The notes beneath the pieces were generated by a model that was given only the letters and a program-made list of their open reading frames with translations, was not told the origin of the DNA and did no database searches. From assembly GCF_023898315.1 (NCBI RefSeq), contig NC_064622.1:80415387-80479386 (forward strand): a stretch of DNA of 64,000 nucleotides, given 5' to 3'. Below are positions 20,564 to 31,384 of the stretch, piece after piece. Source of the DNA: Schistocerca nitens (taxonomy: Eukaryota; Arthropoda; Insecta; Orthoptera; Acrididae). Each line of letters opens with the position of its first letter. Position 1 is the stretch's first letter. Made by a program: the position numbers and the translations under genes.

Positions 20564-21261
20564 GTTGCTGTGGTCTTCAGTCCTGAGACTGGTTTGATGC
20601 AGCTCTCCATGCTACTCTATCCTGTGCAAGCTTCTTCATCTCCCAGTACCTACTGCAACCTACATCCTTCTGAATCTGCTTAGTGTATTCATCTCTTCGT
20701 CTCCCTCTACGATTTTTACCCTCCACGCTGCCCTCCAATGCTAAATTTGTGATCCCTTGATGCCTCAAAACATGTCCTACCAACCGATCCCTTCTTCTAG
20801 TCAAGTTGTGCCACAAACTTCTCTTCTCCCCAATCCTATTCAATACCTCCTCATTAGTTACGTGATCTACCCACCTTATCTTCAGCATTCTTCTGTAGCA
20901 CCACATTTCGAAAGCTTCTATTCTCTTCTTGTCCAAACAGGTTATCGTCCATGTTTCACTTCCATACATGGCTACACTCCATACAAATACTTTCAGAAAC
21001 GACTTCCTGACCCTTAAATCTATACTCGATGTTGACAAATTTCTCTTCTTCAGAAACGATTTCCTTGCCACTCCCAGTCTACATTTTATATCCTCTCTAC
21101 TTCGACCATCATCAGTTATTTTACTCCCTAAATAGCAAAACTCCTTTACTACTTTAAGTGTCTCATTTCCTAATCTAATCCCCTCAGCATCACCCGATTT
21201 AATTTGACTGCATTCCATTATCCTCGTTTTGCTTTTGTTGATGTTCATCTTATATCCTCCT
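20564..21261 (-). mobile_element. RTE-clade LINE, 5'-truncated 3' end
   Basis: This minus copy is flanked by a short TSD, TTGCAT, at 20558-20563 and 21262-21267. Its 223-codon open frame (20577-21248) runs from MNINKSKTRIMECSQIKSG through EFCYLGSKITDDGRSREDIK and YGSETWTITCLDKKRIEAFE to NRRGRRRDEYTKQIQKDVG and the stop. It matches residues of the 59220 copy from its palm-thumb part to the end with few changes. It lost the endonuclease and catalytic boxes by 5' truncation at insertion. Good conservation means a recent insertion. Confidence 0.93.
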
Positions 21262-21267
21262 TTGCAT

Positions 21268-21599
21268 ACTTTAACTAAAAACTAGTGACGATGCATACTT
21301 TCGCTCTATGTTTAAAGTATTTTAGAAATTTAGGTGGGCGGTGTCTAGATCGATCTAGTTTTGATGTCTCACAGATTGACCGTAACCTAGAACTGCGTGC
21401 AGTCGCCAAGCGAGAGACCGCTGCCTAGCCAAATTATTACAGAAGAGGAACAGGAACACGCAGCCAAGAGTCAATGCTCCTGCGCGCGCTCCCCCGGTTA
21501 ATCCCCTCCGCTGCCATACCGTACTCGTCGGCAACAATTAAATGAAACTACGCAACCTTTTACTAGCGTCCATTCTTTCAGTTTAGCATTCTGTTTACT
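21268..21599. other. GC-richer flank left of the hAT pseudogene
   Basis: No gene is seen. Around 21430-21560 the sequence is GC-richer (GCGCGCTCCCCCGG) and may include the 5' end of the hAT element, but I could not identify a terminal inverted repeat or an 8-bp TSD. Confidence 0.3.
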
Positions 21600-22160
21600 T
21601 GTACACAGCTGAGTGTGTTTACGACCTGGAAGATTTACACATGCCGGAATTGTTTTATAAGTCGAGTTTGCGAGGAAAAAAGTTTCGTGCAAAAAAAGTT
21701 TCAGATAGACAAACATGTCAATACTGGTCTTCATATCGCAGGAATGCAGAAGAAAGGACTACGGTAACAACTTCTGACGACAGCAAGTTGCAGTAGCAGG
21801 GATTTGTCCAAAGGTAACAAAAAAAGTCAGATTAACATGGATTTTTGTGAACCATTCATTGGAAGCAATATTTCGCTTCACAAACTTACAAACCCTGTCC
21901 TCAAAGCCGTCCTGCGCAAATATTGCTTAAATCAAAATATACCACATGAATCAACTTTGCGTAAAAACAACATACCGACAGTTTACCTAGATTTTCTGGA
22001 AGAAATACGCAATGAACTGAAGGTCAGCGTTATCAGGATTTCAGTTGACGGAACTACAGACACTTGTGGCTATTACATTGCAAATTTACTTGTTGGCGCT
22101 TTAAAAGAAGAGCCTTTGTAACAACAACAACTGTACATATAATACACAGTTAACAAGAAT

Positions 22161-23152
22161 ATGGATACTATGCAGGGGGAAATTGACAACATTAACAGTA
22201 GATTTGATGTTGAAATCCTCAAAATCCAAGAGAAAGTAGAGCCTCTGGTTGAAACAGAAGTAGACGAAAAAGTTTTCGGTCTTAAAACTGAGATCGTAAA
22301 CGAATGTCAACACGGAATCTCACAATTGAAAAAGGCAGTTTCAGAGACTGAAAGAGATTTAGGTGAGAAAGTTACCGGATGTGTACAAAAATGTGAACAA
22401 AATACTTCGAAAATTCAAGGCAAAATTTTCGATCTTGAGAGTAAAATTAAAGATAGACCTGGTGTTGTCTGTAGTGGCACACCACTTAGGAAGCTGTTAG
22501 AAGGTGAGGAACGCTTCGATCCCGCCAAGAAACATAACGGATGGCATCCGTTAGATTTCATCAAAAAATTCGAGAGGATATTTCCTGAACACTTGTCTGA
22601 TCATGAAAAGATAAACGTAGTAATTAGCGCCTTAGCAGGTGATGCTAAGCGCTGGGGAATTAATTTGAATACCGAACGAATGACGTTCGAAGAATTTAAG
22701 CAAAAGTTTACGGAAGAATATTGGTCCGAACAAAAGCAGGATCATTTATGGCGCGAGTTTATCATGGCCAAGCTTCATGATAACAGGGGCAGGAATTCTT
22801 TGAAAGATTTCTGCGAATATTGGTACCGGAAGTTGACGCATTTAAGAGGGAAATCATATGGGAGCTATATAAAAAGCTTCCAGAAGATTCGAAGAGATAC
22901 GTGGGAAGCAATCATCGCAGCTTCCAAGCGTTTCTCGAAAGGGTCGAAGACGAAGACCATTGGCGCGAAAGTCGTGCCAATCATCAGAATTTTGGTAATA
23001 GAAATAATCGTAATAATGACGAGAGAAATGACGGCGGTGGGTTTCGCGTCAATATGATACAGAGAGGTAGAGGCAGAGGAAGAGGAAGAGGGAGTTATTC
23101 AGGTCGCGGTAGAGGGTACACCGCGCAAAATAATAACGACGCGGGAAACTGA
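22161..23152 (+). pseudogene. Gag part of the LTR fossil
   Basis: A long coiled-coil-like start (MDTMQGEIDNINSRFDVEIL) leads to the capsid-type gag domain, with HPLDFIKKFERIFPEH, VISALAGDAKRWG and FEEFKQKFTEEYW in the usual order for the retrotransposon gag family. Near the end comes a run of Arg-Gly pairs (RGRGRGRGRGSYSGRGRG), a nucleic-acid-binding type of tail; I see no Cys-His zinc knuckle. This part would form the particle shell around element RNA. It is a fossil and the reading frame is broken. Confidence 0.75.
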
Positions 23153-23502
23153 TTTCCGCGAACGTTGCGGGCCAAACGGAAGCGGACGGTGTACACCGGC
23201 CCCAATTTAAGAAATGTTACCGAACTGACAGTAAAGTTATCAGACAGGTTAGAGACAGGCGTGGAACGACGCAACGTGTCGTTGCAAAACAAGCGTCAGG
23301 TGCGAGCGCGAATGAGTCATCTTCGTCGCACAGAGCGATACTGGTTAACAGGCGAGTGGAGCATCAGAGGGCAACGGCCCAGCCTAGCGGAGCAGCTGTT
23401 CCGAGAGAAGCCGCTAGCAATACGGCAGCATTAGGTACGAACATTGCCGTAAGAACTGGTGAATACATTACGAGTGGTAATTCCGTGGCGAAGGAAATAA
23501 TA

Positions 23503-24918
23503 CACTCCTGGAAATGGAAAAAAAGAACACATTGACACCGGTGTGTCAGACCCACCATACTTGCTCCGGACACTGCGAGAGGGCTGTACAAGCAATGATC
23601 ACACGCACGGCACAGCGGACACACCAGGAACCGCAGTGTTGGCCGTCGAATGGCGCTAGCTGCGCAGCATTTGTGCACCGCCGCCGTCAGTGTCAGCCAG
23701 TTTGCCGTGGCATACGGAGCTCCATCGCAGTCTTTAACACTGGTAGCATGCCGCGACAGCGTGGACGTGAACCGTATGTGCAGTTGACGGACTTTGAGCG
23801 AGGGCGTATAGTGGGCATGCGGGAGGCCGGGTGGACGTACCGCCGAATGGCTCAACACGTGGGGCGTGAGGTCTCCACAGTACATCGATGTTGTCGCCAG
23901 TGGTCGGCGGAAGGTGCACGTGCCCGTCGACCTGGGACCGGACCGCAGCGACGCACGGATGCACGCCAAGACCGTAGGATCCTACGCAGTGCCGTAGGGG
24001 ACCGCACCGCCACTTCCCTGCAAATTAGGGACACTGTTGCTCCTGGGGTATCGGCGAGGACCTTTCGCAACCGTCTCCATGAAGCTGGGCTACGGTCCCG
24101 CACACCGTTAGGTCGTCTTCCGCTCAACATCGTGCAGCCCGCCTCCAGTGGTGTCGCGACAGGCGTGAATGGAGGGACGAATGGAGACGTGTCGTCTTCA
24201 GCGATGAGAGTCGCTTCTGCCTTGGTGCCAATGATGGTCGTATGCGTGTTTGGCGCCGTGCAGGTGAGCGCCACAATCAGGACTGCATACGACCGAGGCA
24301 CACAGGGCCAACACCCGGCATCATGCTGTGGGGAGCGATCTCCTACACTGGCCGTACACCACTGGTGATCGTCGAGGGGACACTGAATAGTGCACGGTAC
24401 ATCCAAACCGTCATCGAACCCATCGTTCTACCATTCCTAGACCGGCAAGGGAACTTGCTGTTCCAACAGGACAATGCACGTCCGCATGTATCCCGTGCCA
24501 CCCAACGTGCTCTAGAAGGTGTAAGTCAACTACCCTGGCCAGCAAGATCTCCGGATCTGTCCCCCATTGAGCATGTTTGGGACTGGATGAAGCGTCGTCT
24601 CACGCGGTCTGCACGTCCAGCACGAACGCTGGTCCAACTGAGGCGCCAGGTGGAAATGGCATGGCAAGCCGTTCCACAGGACTACATCCAGCATCTCTAC
24701 GATCGTCTCCATGGGAGAATAGCAGCCTGCATTGCTGCGAAAGGTTGATATAAACTGTACTAATGCCGACATTGTGCATGCTCTGTTGCCTGTGTCTAAG
24801 TGCCTGTGGTTCTGTCAGTGTGATCATGTGATGTATCTGAGCCCAGGAATGTGTCAATAAAGTTTCCCCTTCCTGGGACAATGAATTCACGGTGTTCTTA
24901 TTTCAATTTCCAGGAGTG
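23503..24918 (+). mobile_element. Tc1/mariner element (copy B), nested in the LTR fossil
   Basis: This is a 1416-bp copy of the 7609 family with the same inverted ends, CACTCCTGGAAATGGAAAAA, and TA duplications at 23501-23502 and 24919-24920. It is nearly identical to copy A but 6 bp shorter overall. It landed between the gag and later coding parts of the LTR fossil, so it is the youngest layer of this nest. Confidence 0.95.
23748..24748 (+). pseudogene. Tc1-type transposase, frameshifted
   Basis: The start is the same as in copy A (MPRQRGREPYVQLTDFERG). Near 24125 the sequence lacks 7 bp that copy A has (TCCGCTCA runs straight into ACATCG), which shifts the frame after about 125 residues. 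The catalytic half is then open in the other frame from 24242. The final residues are also lost to a stop after IAACIAAKG. The catalytic box reads SPDLSPIEHVWDWM, which is probably the ancestral form. The D-to-E spacing is again 32. Confidence 0.92.
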
Positions 24919-24929
24919 TAGATGAAACT

Positions 24930-25835
24930 TTGGATACACAGAGAGGTGCGGTTAGCAGGGTTAGCAATGAAGTAAATGGCGAGAATGAATTAGCAGAAGT
25001 AACTGATTGGCGTGTGCAGATCGACGATCTGTACAAGGGCCTAAAGCAATGTGAGTGGGAGGATTTTAAGAAGGAGTATGAGGCAAGGAGGTTAATTAGT
25101 GGAAAAGAAGATAGTAGGGACGTCGATAAGGTGACGTGGCCCGAATTTGAAGAGGAGAGAGTAAATAGCGCCGCGCAGAGTACGCGTGCTGCCGATAGGA
25201 CGAAGATAGGAAGGAATTGGAGGATGAAATCCTAAACATTGACAAGGAAAGTAACTTCTGTTAATGATCCGTTAACAGTACAAGCTGCTACCGAAAGGCA
25301 CCGTGGAGAAGGGGCAGATAATTACCTTAAAGTAATTGAAGTCCACGAGGATTACACTAAATATGAAGTAACGGTGGATGTGAGTAAAGTGGAGAATGGG
25401 GCCGTTTCGCCAAAAGAGGATATTGAATTAAAATCAAAGCCTGATGAAAATGCAGAGGAAGAACTTAGTGCCTGTCTCAGAAAATCTTTTATGTTAGAAC
25501 CTGAAAGCGATCCAGAATGGTCGGATTCGGACGATAGTTCATATGACGAGTATTTCGGTACTAGTGAAAATAATGGGAATACAGCTAATTGCGATATTGT
25601 ACCTACCGATGATGAAGTTTCAAAACAAAACCCAGATATTGAGACTGAACACAGAAAAAAAGAGCCACCTGATGACTCAGTGTTCATTTTGCAAAGAGTT
25701 CAAGTAAGCAAAGACTTTGAACTCCAGAAACCGAAAAAGCCACCAGATATAAATGGTTCACAGGTCAGGAACGTATCTTGGGACGATGTCACAGTCGACA
25801 AAGGTGCGTTGTGGAAAAAACAGGAAGGGGCATGA
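24930..25835 (+). pseudogene. Acidic region of the LTR fossil, role unknown
   Basis: Two adjacent frames (24930-25235 and 25239-25835) are rich in Glu, Asp and Lys. They contain ESDPEWSDSDDSSYDEYFG and DVTVDKGALWKKQEG. I do not recognise a protease or reverse-transcriptase box. Their place between gag and the integrase tail suggests a linker or the beginning of pol. They are part of the broken element. Confidence 0.45.
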
Positions 25836-25877
25836 TTTAGCGTCTGGGGTAGATTTATATCGGATTTTGAGAATGTC

Positions 25878-26303
25878 ATGAACACCTTACATCATGAATC
25901 TACTGGATTCCCACCGGAAGAAATTTTGTTAGGCAGCAGAAGTAAAAGTTTAATTGAAGAAAAACTAGAGTTTCCACCTTGTATAAGCTTGGGGTTGAGT
26001 CAAAAGAAAGAATTAGTCAGAAAAAGGGCAAAGCAAAAAGCTGAATGTAGATCTAAAAGATATGATAAAAATCTGCAAGTTTCAAAATTTAAAATTGGGG
26101 ATTATGTTCTTTTAAAAACCCACGAAAAGTCTAGTGACCTGAACCATGAAATTTCCAAATTTAAATATATTTATAATGGACCGTATATAATACAGAACAT
26201 TCCACACGATAATGCTTACTACCTGATCTATCCAAAGTCCAAAAGACCTTTAGGTGTAAGAAATGTTGTGGACCTGAAACTGAATGTTCCTAGGAGTGAG
26301 TAA
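25878..26303 (+). pseudogene. Integrase C-terminal part of the LTR fossil
   Basis: The frame shows the usual end of a Gypsy integrase: HHESTGFPPEEILLG (the HxxTGxxPxExxxG signature), a Lys/Arg-rich helix (VRKRAKQKAECRSKRYDK), then the SH3-like tail with KIGDYVLLKTHE, KYIYNGPYIIQN and VVDLKLNV. The catalytic core that should precede it is not seen. It would bind element DNA ends and target DNA. Fossil. Confidence 0.75.
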
Positions 26304-27120
26304 CCTAAGTACACTCAGAGAGCAATTTGCAGTAAATTTGCTGTATCTTATGCTGAAACTAATTTATTCCAAATGTAACTAATCTTTGTAAATATATGTA
26401 TATCAATGTCAGTGTGCTAATGTACTTATGTGAGTTTCAGATTACTAAATGTACTGTAAATGTAAAGATGTATGGAGAAAAGGACTGAAAAGAAATAGCA
26501 AATGCTATAAGCCAGATAAAAGATGGGACTGTCAAAAACCAAAGTAGGCAGTATATGAGTCATAATATAAGGGACTGCCATACACCAATGAGGGCAGATA
26601 AATAGTCAATGGAGAATTGTAAGTGTGGTACAGGTGATGTGGTAAAATGATGCGAAATGGACTGCCCACATCTGAATAATAGGCAGCAAATATATGTAGT
26701 GATTTTTCTAAATATTATTGTGTGTTTTTTTAGTAAGTAAGGAAATGGACTGCCATTCAATGTAAGTAGCAACAAATTGTCTTATAGTGTATATAGATAT
26801 TTGCATTTGCTTTTGTAGTTAAATGTTTGTGTTCCAGAATTTGAAATTATTTCTTTGAGAAATTTAGTAAAAATGAGTAATTTGCTATTTAAATAATGTT
26901 GTGATAAGAGGTTGGACTGTGCCAAAGGCACTTAAGTAAATGATAAGTAAATGTTCTTGATATGTTAAAAAGTGTAGACCTATATAATGTGAGTGAAAGG
27001 AAGTTTGTGGTATAAATTTTTTTGGGACATTCACACAAAGATTCAGAACCACTGTATAAATATAAAAATTAGTGTTCCCATCAAATTTGCACTTAGTGAA
27101 ATTTACTGGAAACAGGGGCA
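26304..27120 (+). other. Untranslated region between integrase and right LTR
   Basis: This is AT-rich and non-coding, with repeated words such as GACTGCCA and GGACTG at 26570, 26660, 26750 and 26915. It ends in a purine-rich tract (GGAAACAGGGGCA) immediately left of the LTR start, the expected place for the plus-strand primer of LTR elements. Confidence 0.5.
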
Positions 27121-28882
27121 TGAGTAACAACAACAACTGTACATATAATAATTTTTTCTTCTGATTTTCGATAAATTAGTGTAAGCGATGTTCTGATTTC
27201 ATTTCTTTTTTCTTTTCATGTTATTATGTTAAAGAAACTGTAAACAAATTTCGATGTGAATATAAATGTTTATGTCAAATTGCAAGCAATATTATAACAA
27301 AATGGAAATGTAAGAAATGTTGAAACTGTTGTAAGATGTTAAAGTTGTAATTGTGCGCCTGGTCCATACGTAGGCAATGTATTAGGATATGTAGAATGCA
27401 AAACCTTTGGTGAATACCCTGTCTGTAGGGGAGCGGTAAAAAGTGGATGGCAGGCGAGCGCGGGAAAATGCACACGGGCACTGCACGGCATAACGGGCTC
27501 AGCAGTAGTAGTAGTCGGAGTCGGGCATCGGTCTGAGAAACACGTTCTGGATCGAGGAGGCTCTCCTGGAAATCGTGATTTCGTTGAGCCTCGGATGTGC
27601 CGTTTCCGACGCCTATACAGCATGGCAAAATTCCATAGACACTAAATGGAAAAATATTGCGACGCTATGAAGAAGTAAGGTGCCGATACATCAAGAACCA
27701 TAGCTGTGATTGTATGTATGCTTTGCGCCTCGCCATCTCGCCGCCCGCCAACCGCCGCATCGACACGAACAGGTTGAAACTTTTAGTACTGTATTCGTGT
27801 GGACCAGTGTTACTTTTGTTCCTGACTGTTCAATAACAACTTAACTTTTATCAGAACTGTCCTATCATTTAATTATCCTTATCAATAACCTAGACAGGGT
27901 CCTTTCCACATGTTGTGCAATCCGAGTGTCCCGAAATGAAGATTTAAAGTTTATGTTAATAATACTTACCTGCAGACCTATCTATGTTAGAATGATGTTT
28001 AAAGAACTTTGTTGTTAATGAATATATAGGTAAATAATATAGATCTGACGAAGTTGGAAGATAATGTTGAAATTGGTTTAGTAATGAAGGCTAATTAATT
28101 TGAGACAAAAATAATGGTAGTTAAATGAGCAAGAAATAAGACAAAAAGAGTAGTAACTCATATATTGGAAATCTTGAGTGCTTAACGATTTCGATAATCA
28201 AAAATTTCAGTACAGTGATCATAACAGTTTCAGGGTCTTCCCCCCCCCCCCTTTTCTTTTCTATTCATGTAAATTCTGAAATGTACTGAACTGATTTGAC
28301 CAGCAAAGTTAAAGTCGAGATAAAACCAAAAGTTATTAGTGTTTTACCTTTTTCAAAATTGACATTGTATGTGTGTTTCGAAAGTGCTATTTCTAGGGTA
28401 ATCTATGCCCGACTTCAATCAGATCAATAGACTGTACGAAGTTTGTAGTAAACATTATACTATATTGTTGTGTATTTATGGCTTGTTCATATTAGTACAG
28501 AAAGTGAAATTATTAGTTCAGCAGATTTTCTGGTTCTAAAATTTACCATACTATGCAGTGTTATTACGTGTTGTTTTGCATACACGTACTTCAACTTGTA
28601 CAGGGAAGAAACTCAATTAATGCCTAATTAGGCTGGCGACCGTATTATTAACAATTTGGTAGCATCTGCTGTGTCGTTTCTTGTCCGTCCTATCGTGTAG
28701 TTGCACTTCAGACTTGCTTGACGTATCATTGTTGTTACTGAGTGGGTGAAAGTCTGATTTTGCCTCCATTCTGGTACACGCGGTCAACATATATACCAAA
28801 ATCCTTTCTTATAAGGTGAAGCCCGTCAACTTACCATAGTACAGGTTTTAATAAGTATCGTGCGCAGTAGCGTAGTGTTACA
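27121..28882 (+). repeat. Right LTR of the fossil
   Basis: This LTR of about 1.76 kb is delimited on the left by the recurrence of the element's first bases and on the right by GTTACA, the inverted match of the element's TGTAAC start. It holds a 10-base run of C near 28241. Its length is large for a Gypsy element. The left partner is incomplete, so I cannot estimate age from LTR divergence. Confidence 0.65.
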
Positions 28883-28961
28883 CCTCCTGTTTCCTATTTA
28901 GCAGCCTGCAAAGAAATTGAAAAAGTAAATCATTCTACGATCGTCAGATATGTGAGTGAAG

Positions 28962-29166
28962 AATCAAAAATGGTTCAAATGGATCTGAGCACTATGGGAC
29001 TTAACAACTGAGGTCATCAGTCCCCTATAACTTAGAACTACTTAAACCTAACCAACCTAAGGACATCACACACATCCATGCCCGAGGCAGGATTCGAACC
29101 CGCGACCGTAGCGGTCGCACGGTTCCGGACTGAAGCGCCTAGAATCGCTCGGCCACCCCGGCCGGC
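28962..29166 (-). mobile_element. SINE family 1, minus copy in the hAT pseudogene
   Basis: A perfect 11-bp TSD, TGTGAGTGAAG, lies at 28951-28961 and 29167-29177. The reverse complement runs from GCCGGCCGGGGTGGCCGAGC to TTGAACCATTTTTGATT. The hAT frame continues cleanly across it (VRYVSE then GIIKIFPES). Confidence 0.93.
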
Positions 29167-29666
29167 TGTGAGTGAAGGTATTATAAAAATATTTCCAGAA
29201 TCTTTTGCAGATGAAAGGTCGTTTGTGTCCGTTTCAGTTGCTGCTCCCAATATGACCAAAGCAGGAAAAGCCCTCTGAGTATTTTACCCCAATTTGACTC
29301 ATATGACGTGCTATGCTCATGGAGTACATCACCTTTCTGAAGAAGTACGTTCCACGTTTTTGAATATAAATAAACAGATTTCATCCACAAAGAAAGTATT
29401 TCTAAAGGCTCCTGCTCGCATCAAGAGCTACAAAGAAAAACTACCAAATGTGCCTTTACCTCCCGCACTAATGGTAGCTCGTTGGAGTACGTGGGTCGAA
29501 GCTGTGTTGTTTTACAATGAACATTTCGAGGCCATTAGAGGGGTAGTAAACGACTTCGATAGTGAAGAGAATTTGGCAATTTTCCAGTGCATGGAAGCTT
29601 TTAATGATTACGGCATTAAAAAAGCTGCTGATTAGAACTCATTTTTATCCATATAACCGCAAATGA

Positions 29667-29865
29667 AAATGGCAAATGGCTCTGAGCACTATGGGACTTA
29701 ACATCTGAGGTCATCAGTCCAGTAGAACTTAGAACTACTTAAACCTAACTAACCTAAGGACATCACACATATCCATGCCCGAGGCAGGATTCTAACCTGC
29801 GACCGTAGCGGTCGCGCCGTTCCAGACTGAAGCACCTACAACCGCTCGGCTACTCCGGCCGGCTA
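29667..29865 (-). mobile_element. SINE family 1, second minus copy in the hAT pseudogene
   Basis: The reverse complement runs from GCCGGCCGGAGTAGCCGAGC to TGCCATTTTC with the usual tail. The target duplication is imperfect (ACCGCAA at the left, ACCTGCAA at the right). It lies 500 bp from the previous SINE in the same orientation but with a different target, so it is a separate event. Confidence 0.88.
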
Positions 29866-30249
29866 CCTGCAAGTATTAAAAACCTTGAAACTTGAGGTTT
29901 GGCGTTGAATTAATCTATTCAGTTAATGAATAAAATTATTCTAGTGACCTCCTCGTTGCCGGAGGTATTCCCAGGCAAAAGAAAAGTTTAAAACACTTTA
30001 AACAATAACCCAGACTTTGAACCCTTTTGCGAAATTGATAGTTTTATTAATGGGATGGTTGAACTTTTACCAGAAACATTACGTGTCAACATAGCACCCA
30101 AATTCAAATACTGCCCAGTTACCTCACTTGATGTAGAACGGTCCTTTTCTGCTTATAAAAATGTTTTGACTGATCGAAGTCACAATCTTACTACCGAACA
30201 TTTGGAACAGTACTTGGTCGTTTATGTTTTCAATAGCAGAAAAATGTAA

Positions 30250-31227
30250 AAGAAACTGTAAATGATGCTTTGGTCCAATAGTATTAATTAATAGTTAATA
30301 CTGTTCAAAAAAGATCATGATTGTATGTTATTTTTTTTAAATAAAACATTACGGAGTTTTTGAGCGTGCCCCTCTGCGTGGGATATATCTCGAAGTTGGT
30401 CCTGTGCATAACAATTCTTTCGCTGTGACTCACTCCCATCGCATTCGCTTGTTACCGAGAATAACAGCAAAGAAGTAACAATTCTTGAAACACAGTATGC
30501 GTGGCCATTTTGCTAATTTTTAGAAAATAATCACCAGAAAGGCCCTCTTCCTAACCTCTACCACAAAATATTCAGAAAATGATATCAGCGTTCTAAATGT
30601 GCCGATTTTTCACCAGGTCGGTGCTCGTCCTCGTAACTGATATTCACAGGTTCGACTTCGAGGTGTAATGTACGCAGTAACTACCATGTTTCTTTTTTAT
30701 TATTTGATCTTGCATATTTAGACGCTTTTCATTAATTTTTAAGCATTTTGCACGCATATTTGTATGCGTATTTGAGGGTTTTTTATGAGGCATATAATCC
30801 GGTATCTTTTTGTGGTACTTCTGGAGACCGAAATACTCTTCTGTGCGAATCAACATGATTTCCAGGAACAACGATCGTGTGAAAGCCACCTCGCTTTGTT
30901 CGTCTACGGAATACGTCCTACGAAGTTCCGCACTGCTGCCCAATGAGCAAAATATGAGCTTACAAAAGATTTGACTGGCTGCGCCACTGTATTGAAATGT
31001 TTACACCAAACAGAACACAATAGATCATTCCCAATAGAGGGAAATCTACAGACATAAAAATGACTTCAGGTATTCACCAAGGGACGGCTTCAGGAGCGAT
31101 GGTTTCCAGAATATAAAGTGATGTGTAAAAATTAAGGACGGAAGTTTTATTTTCAGGAGATGGTGCCACAGAACTCGTAAATATTTGAAAGATGCCATGT
31201 TACTGTTTTGAGCTGCTGATCAAATTA
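30250..31227. other. No supported gene
   Basis: The flank downstream of the hAT pseudogene should contain its right terminal repeat, which I could not identify. A 99-codon minus frame (30644-30943) has no known motif. I do not call it a gene. Confidence 0.35.
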
Positions 31228-31373
31228 GGATCAAGGATTTTCTCTGCCTCGTGATGACTGGGTGTTGTGTGATGTCCTTAGGTTAGTTAGGTTTAAGTAG
31301 TTCTAAGTTCTAGGGGACTGATGACCATAGATGTTAAGTCCCATAGTGCTCAGAGCCATTTGAACCATTTTTT
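31228..31373 (+). mobile_element. Short insertion sharing the SINE family 1 tail but with another head
   Basis: A perfect 11-bp TSD, TGATCAAATTA, lies at 31217-31227 and 31374-31384, so the inserted piece is exactly 146 bp. Its last ~115 bp equal the SINE family 1 tail, from GTGTGATGTCCTTAGGTTAG to CCATTTGAACCATTTTTTT. Its first ~35 bp (GGATCAAGGATTTTCTCTGC onward) are not SINE head sequence. It is either a SINE variant or the 5'-truncated 3' end of the LINE from which the SINE took its tail. Confidence 0.85.
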
Positions 31374-31384
31374 TGATCAAATTA

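Larger units (their letters stand above)
22117..28882 (+). mobile_element. Gypsy-like LTR retrotransposon fossil inside the hAT
   Basis: The element begins TGTAAC at 22117 and ends GTTACA at 28882. Flanks are CCTT and CCTC, a 4-bp target duplication with one later change, and the hAT reading frame resumes exactly across it. A 26-bp exact copy of its left end (22119-22144) recurs at 27125-27150 and marks the start of the right LTR (27121-28882), preceded by a purine-rich tract. Parts seen in order are gag (22161-23152), an acidic spacer or pol-start region (24930-25835) and the end of an integrase (25878-26303). It is broken, with several breaks and much of pol not seen. A Tc1 element is nested at 23503-24918. 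It is younger than the hAT and older than the Tc1. Confidence 0.8.
21600..30249 (+). pseudogene. CGGBP1-type hAT transposase, split by an LTR fossil and two SINEs
   Basis: After removing insertions about 1.45 kb remain, near the usual length of this hAT group, in four pieces: 21600-22116, 28883-28961, 29178-29666 and 29866-30249. A frame-shifted zinc-finger-like start (VSCKKSFR) is followed by IGSNISLHKLTNPVLKAVLR, IPHESTLRKN and VIRISVDGTTDTCGYYIANL (the first catalytic Asp region). After the LTR fossil it resumes PVSYLAACKEIEKVNHSTIV, then THMTCYAHGVHHLSEEVRS, FLKAPARIKSYKEKLPNVPL and PPALMVARWSTWVEA. It ends with the hAT dimerisation motif VTSLDVERSFSAYKN. Stops (for example after QAGKAL near 29277) and a frame shift near the N-terminus show it is dead. 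The same fold gave rise to the vertebrate CGGBP1 gene; here nothing suggests domestication. Confidence 0.85.

Noticed and set aside
30644-30943. 99-codon minus-strand frame right of the hAT pseudogene
   Set aside because: No motif and no relation to hAT ends; treated as chance.
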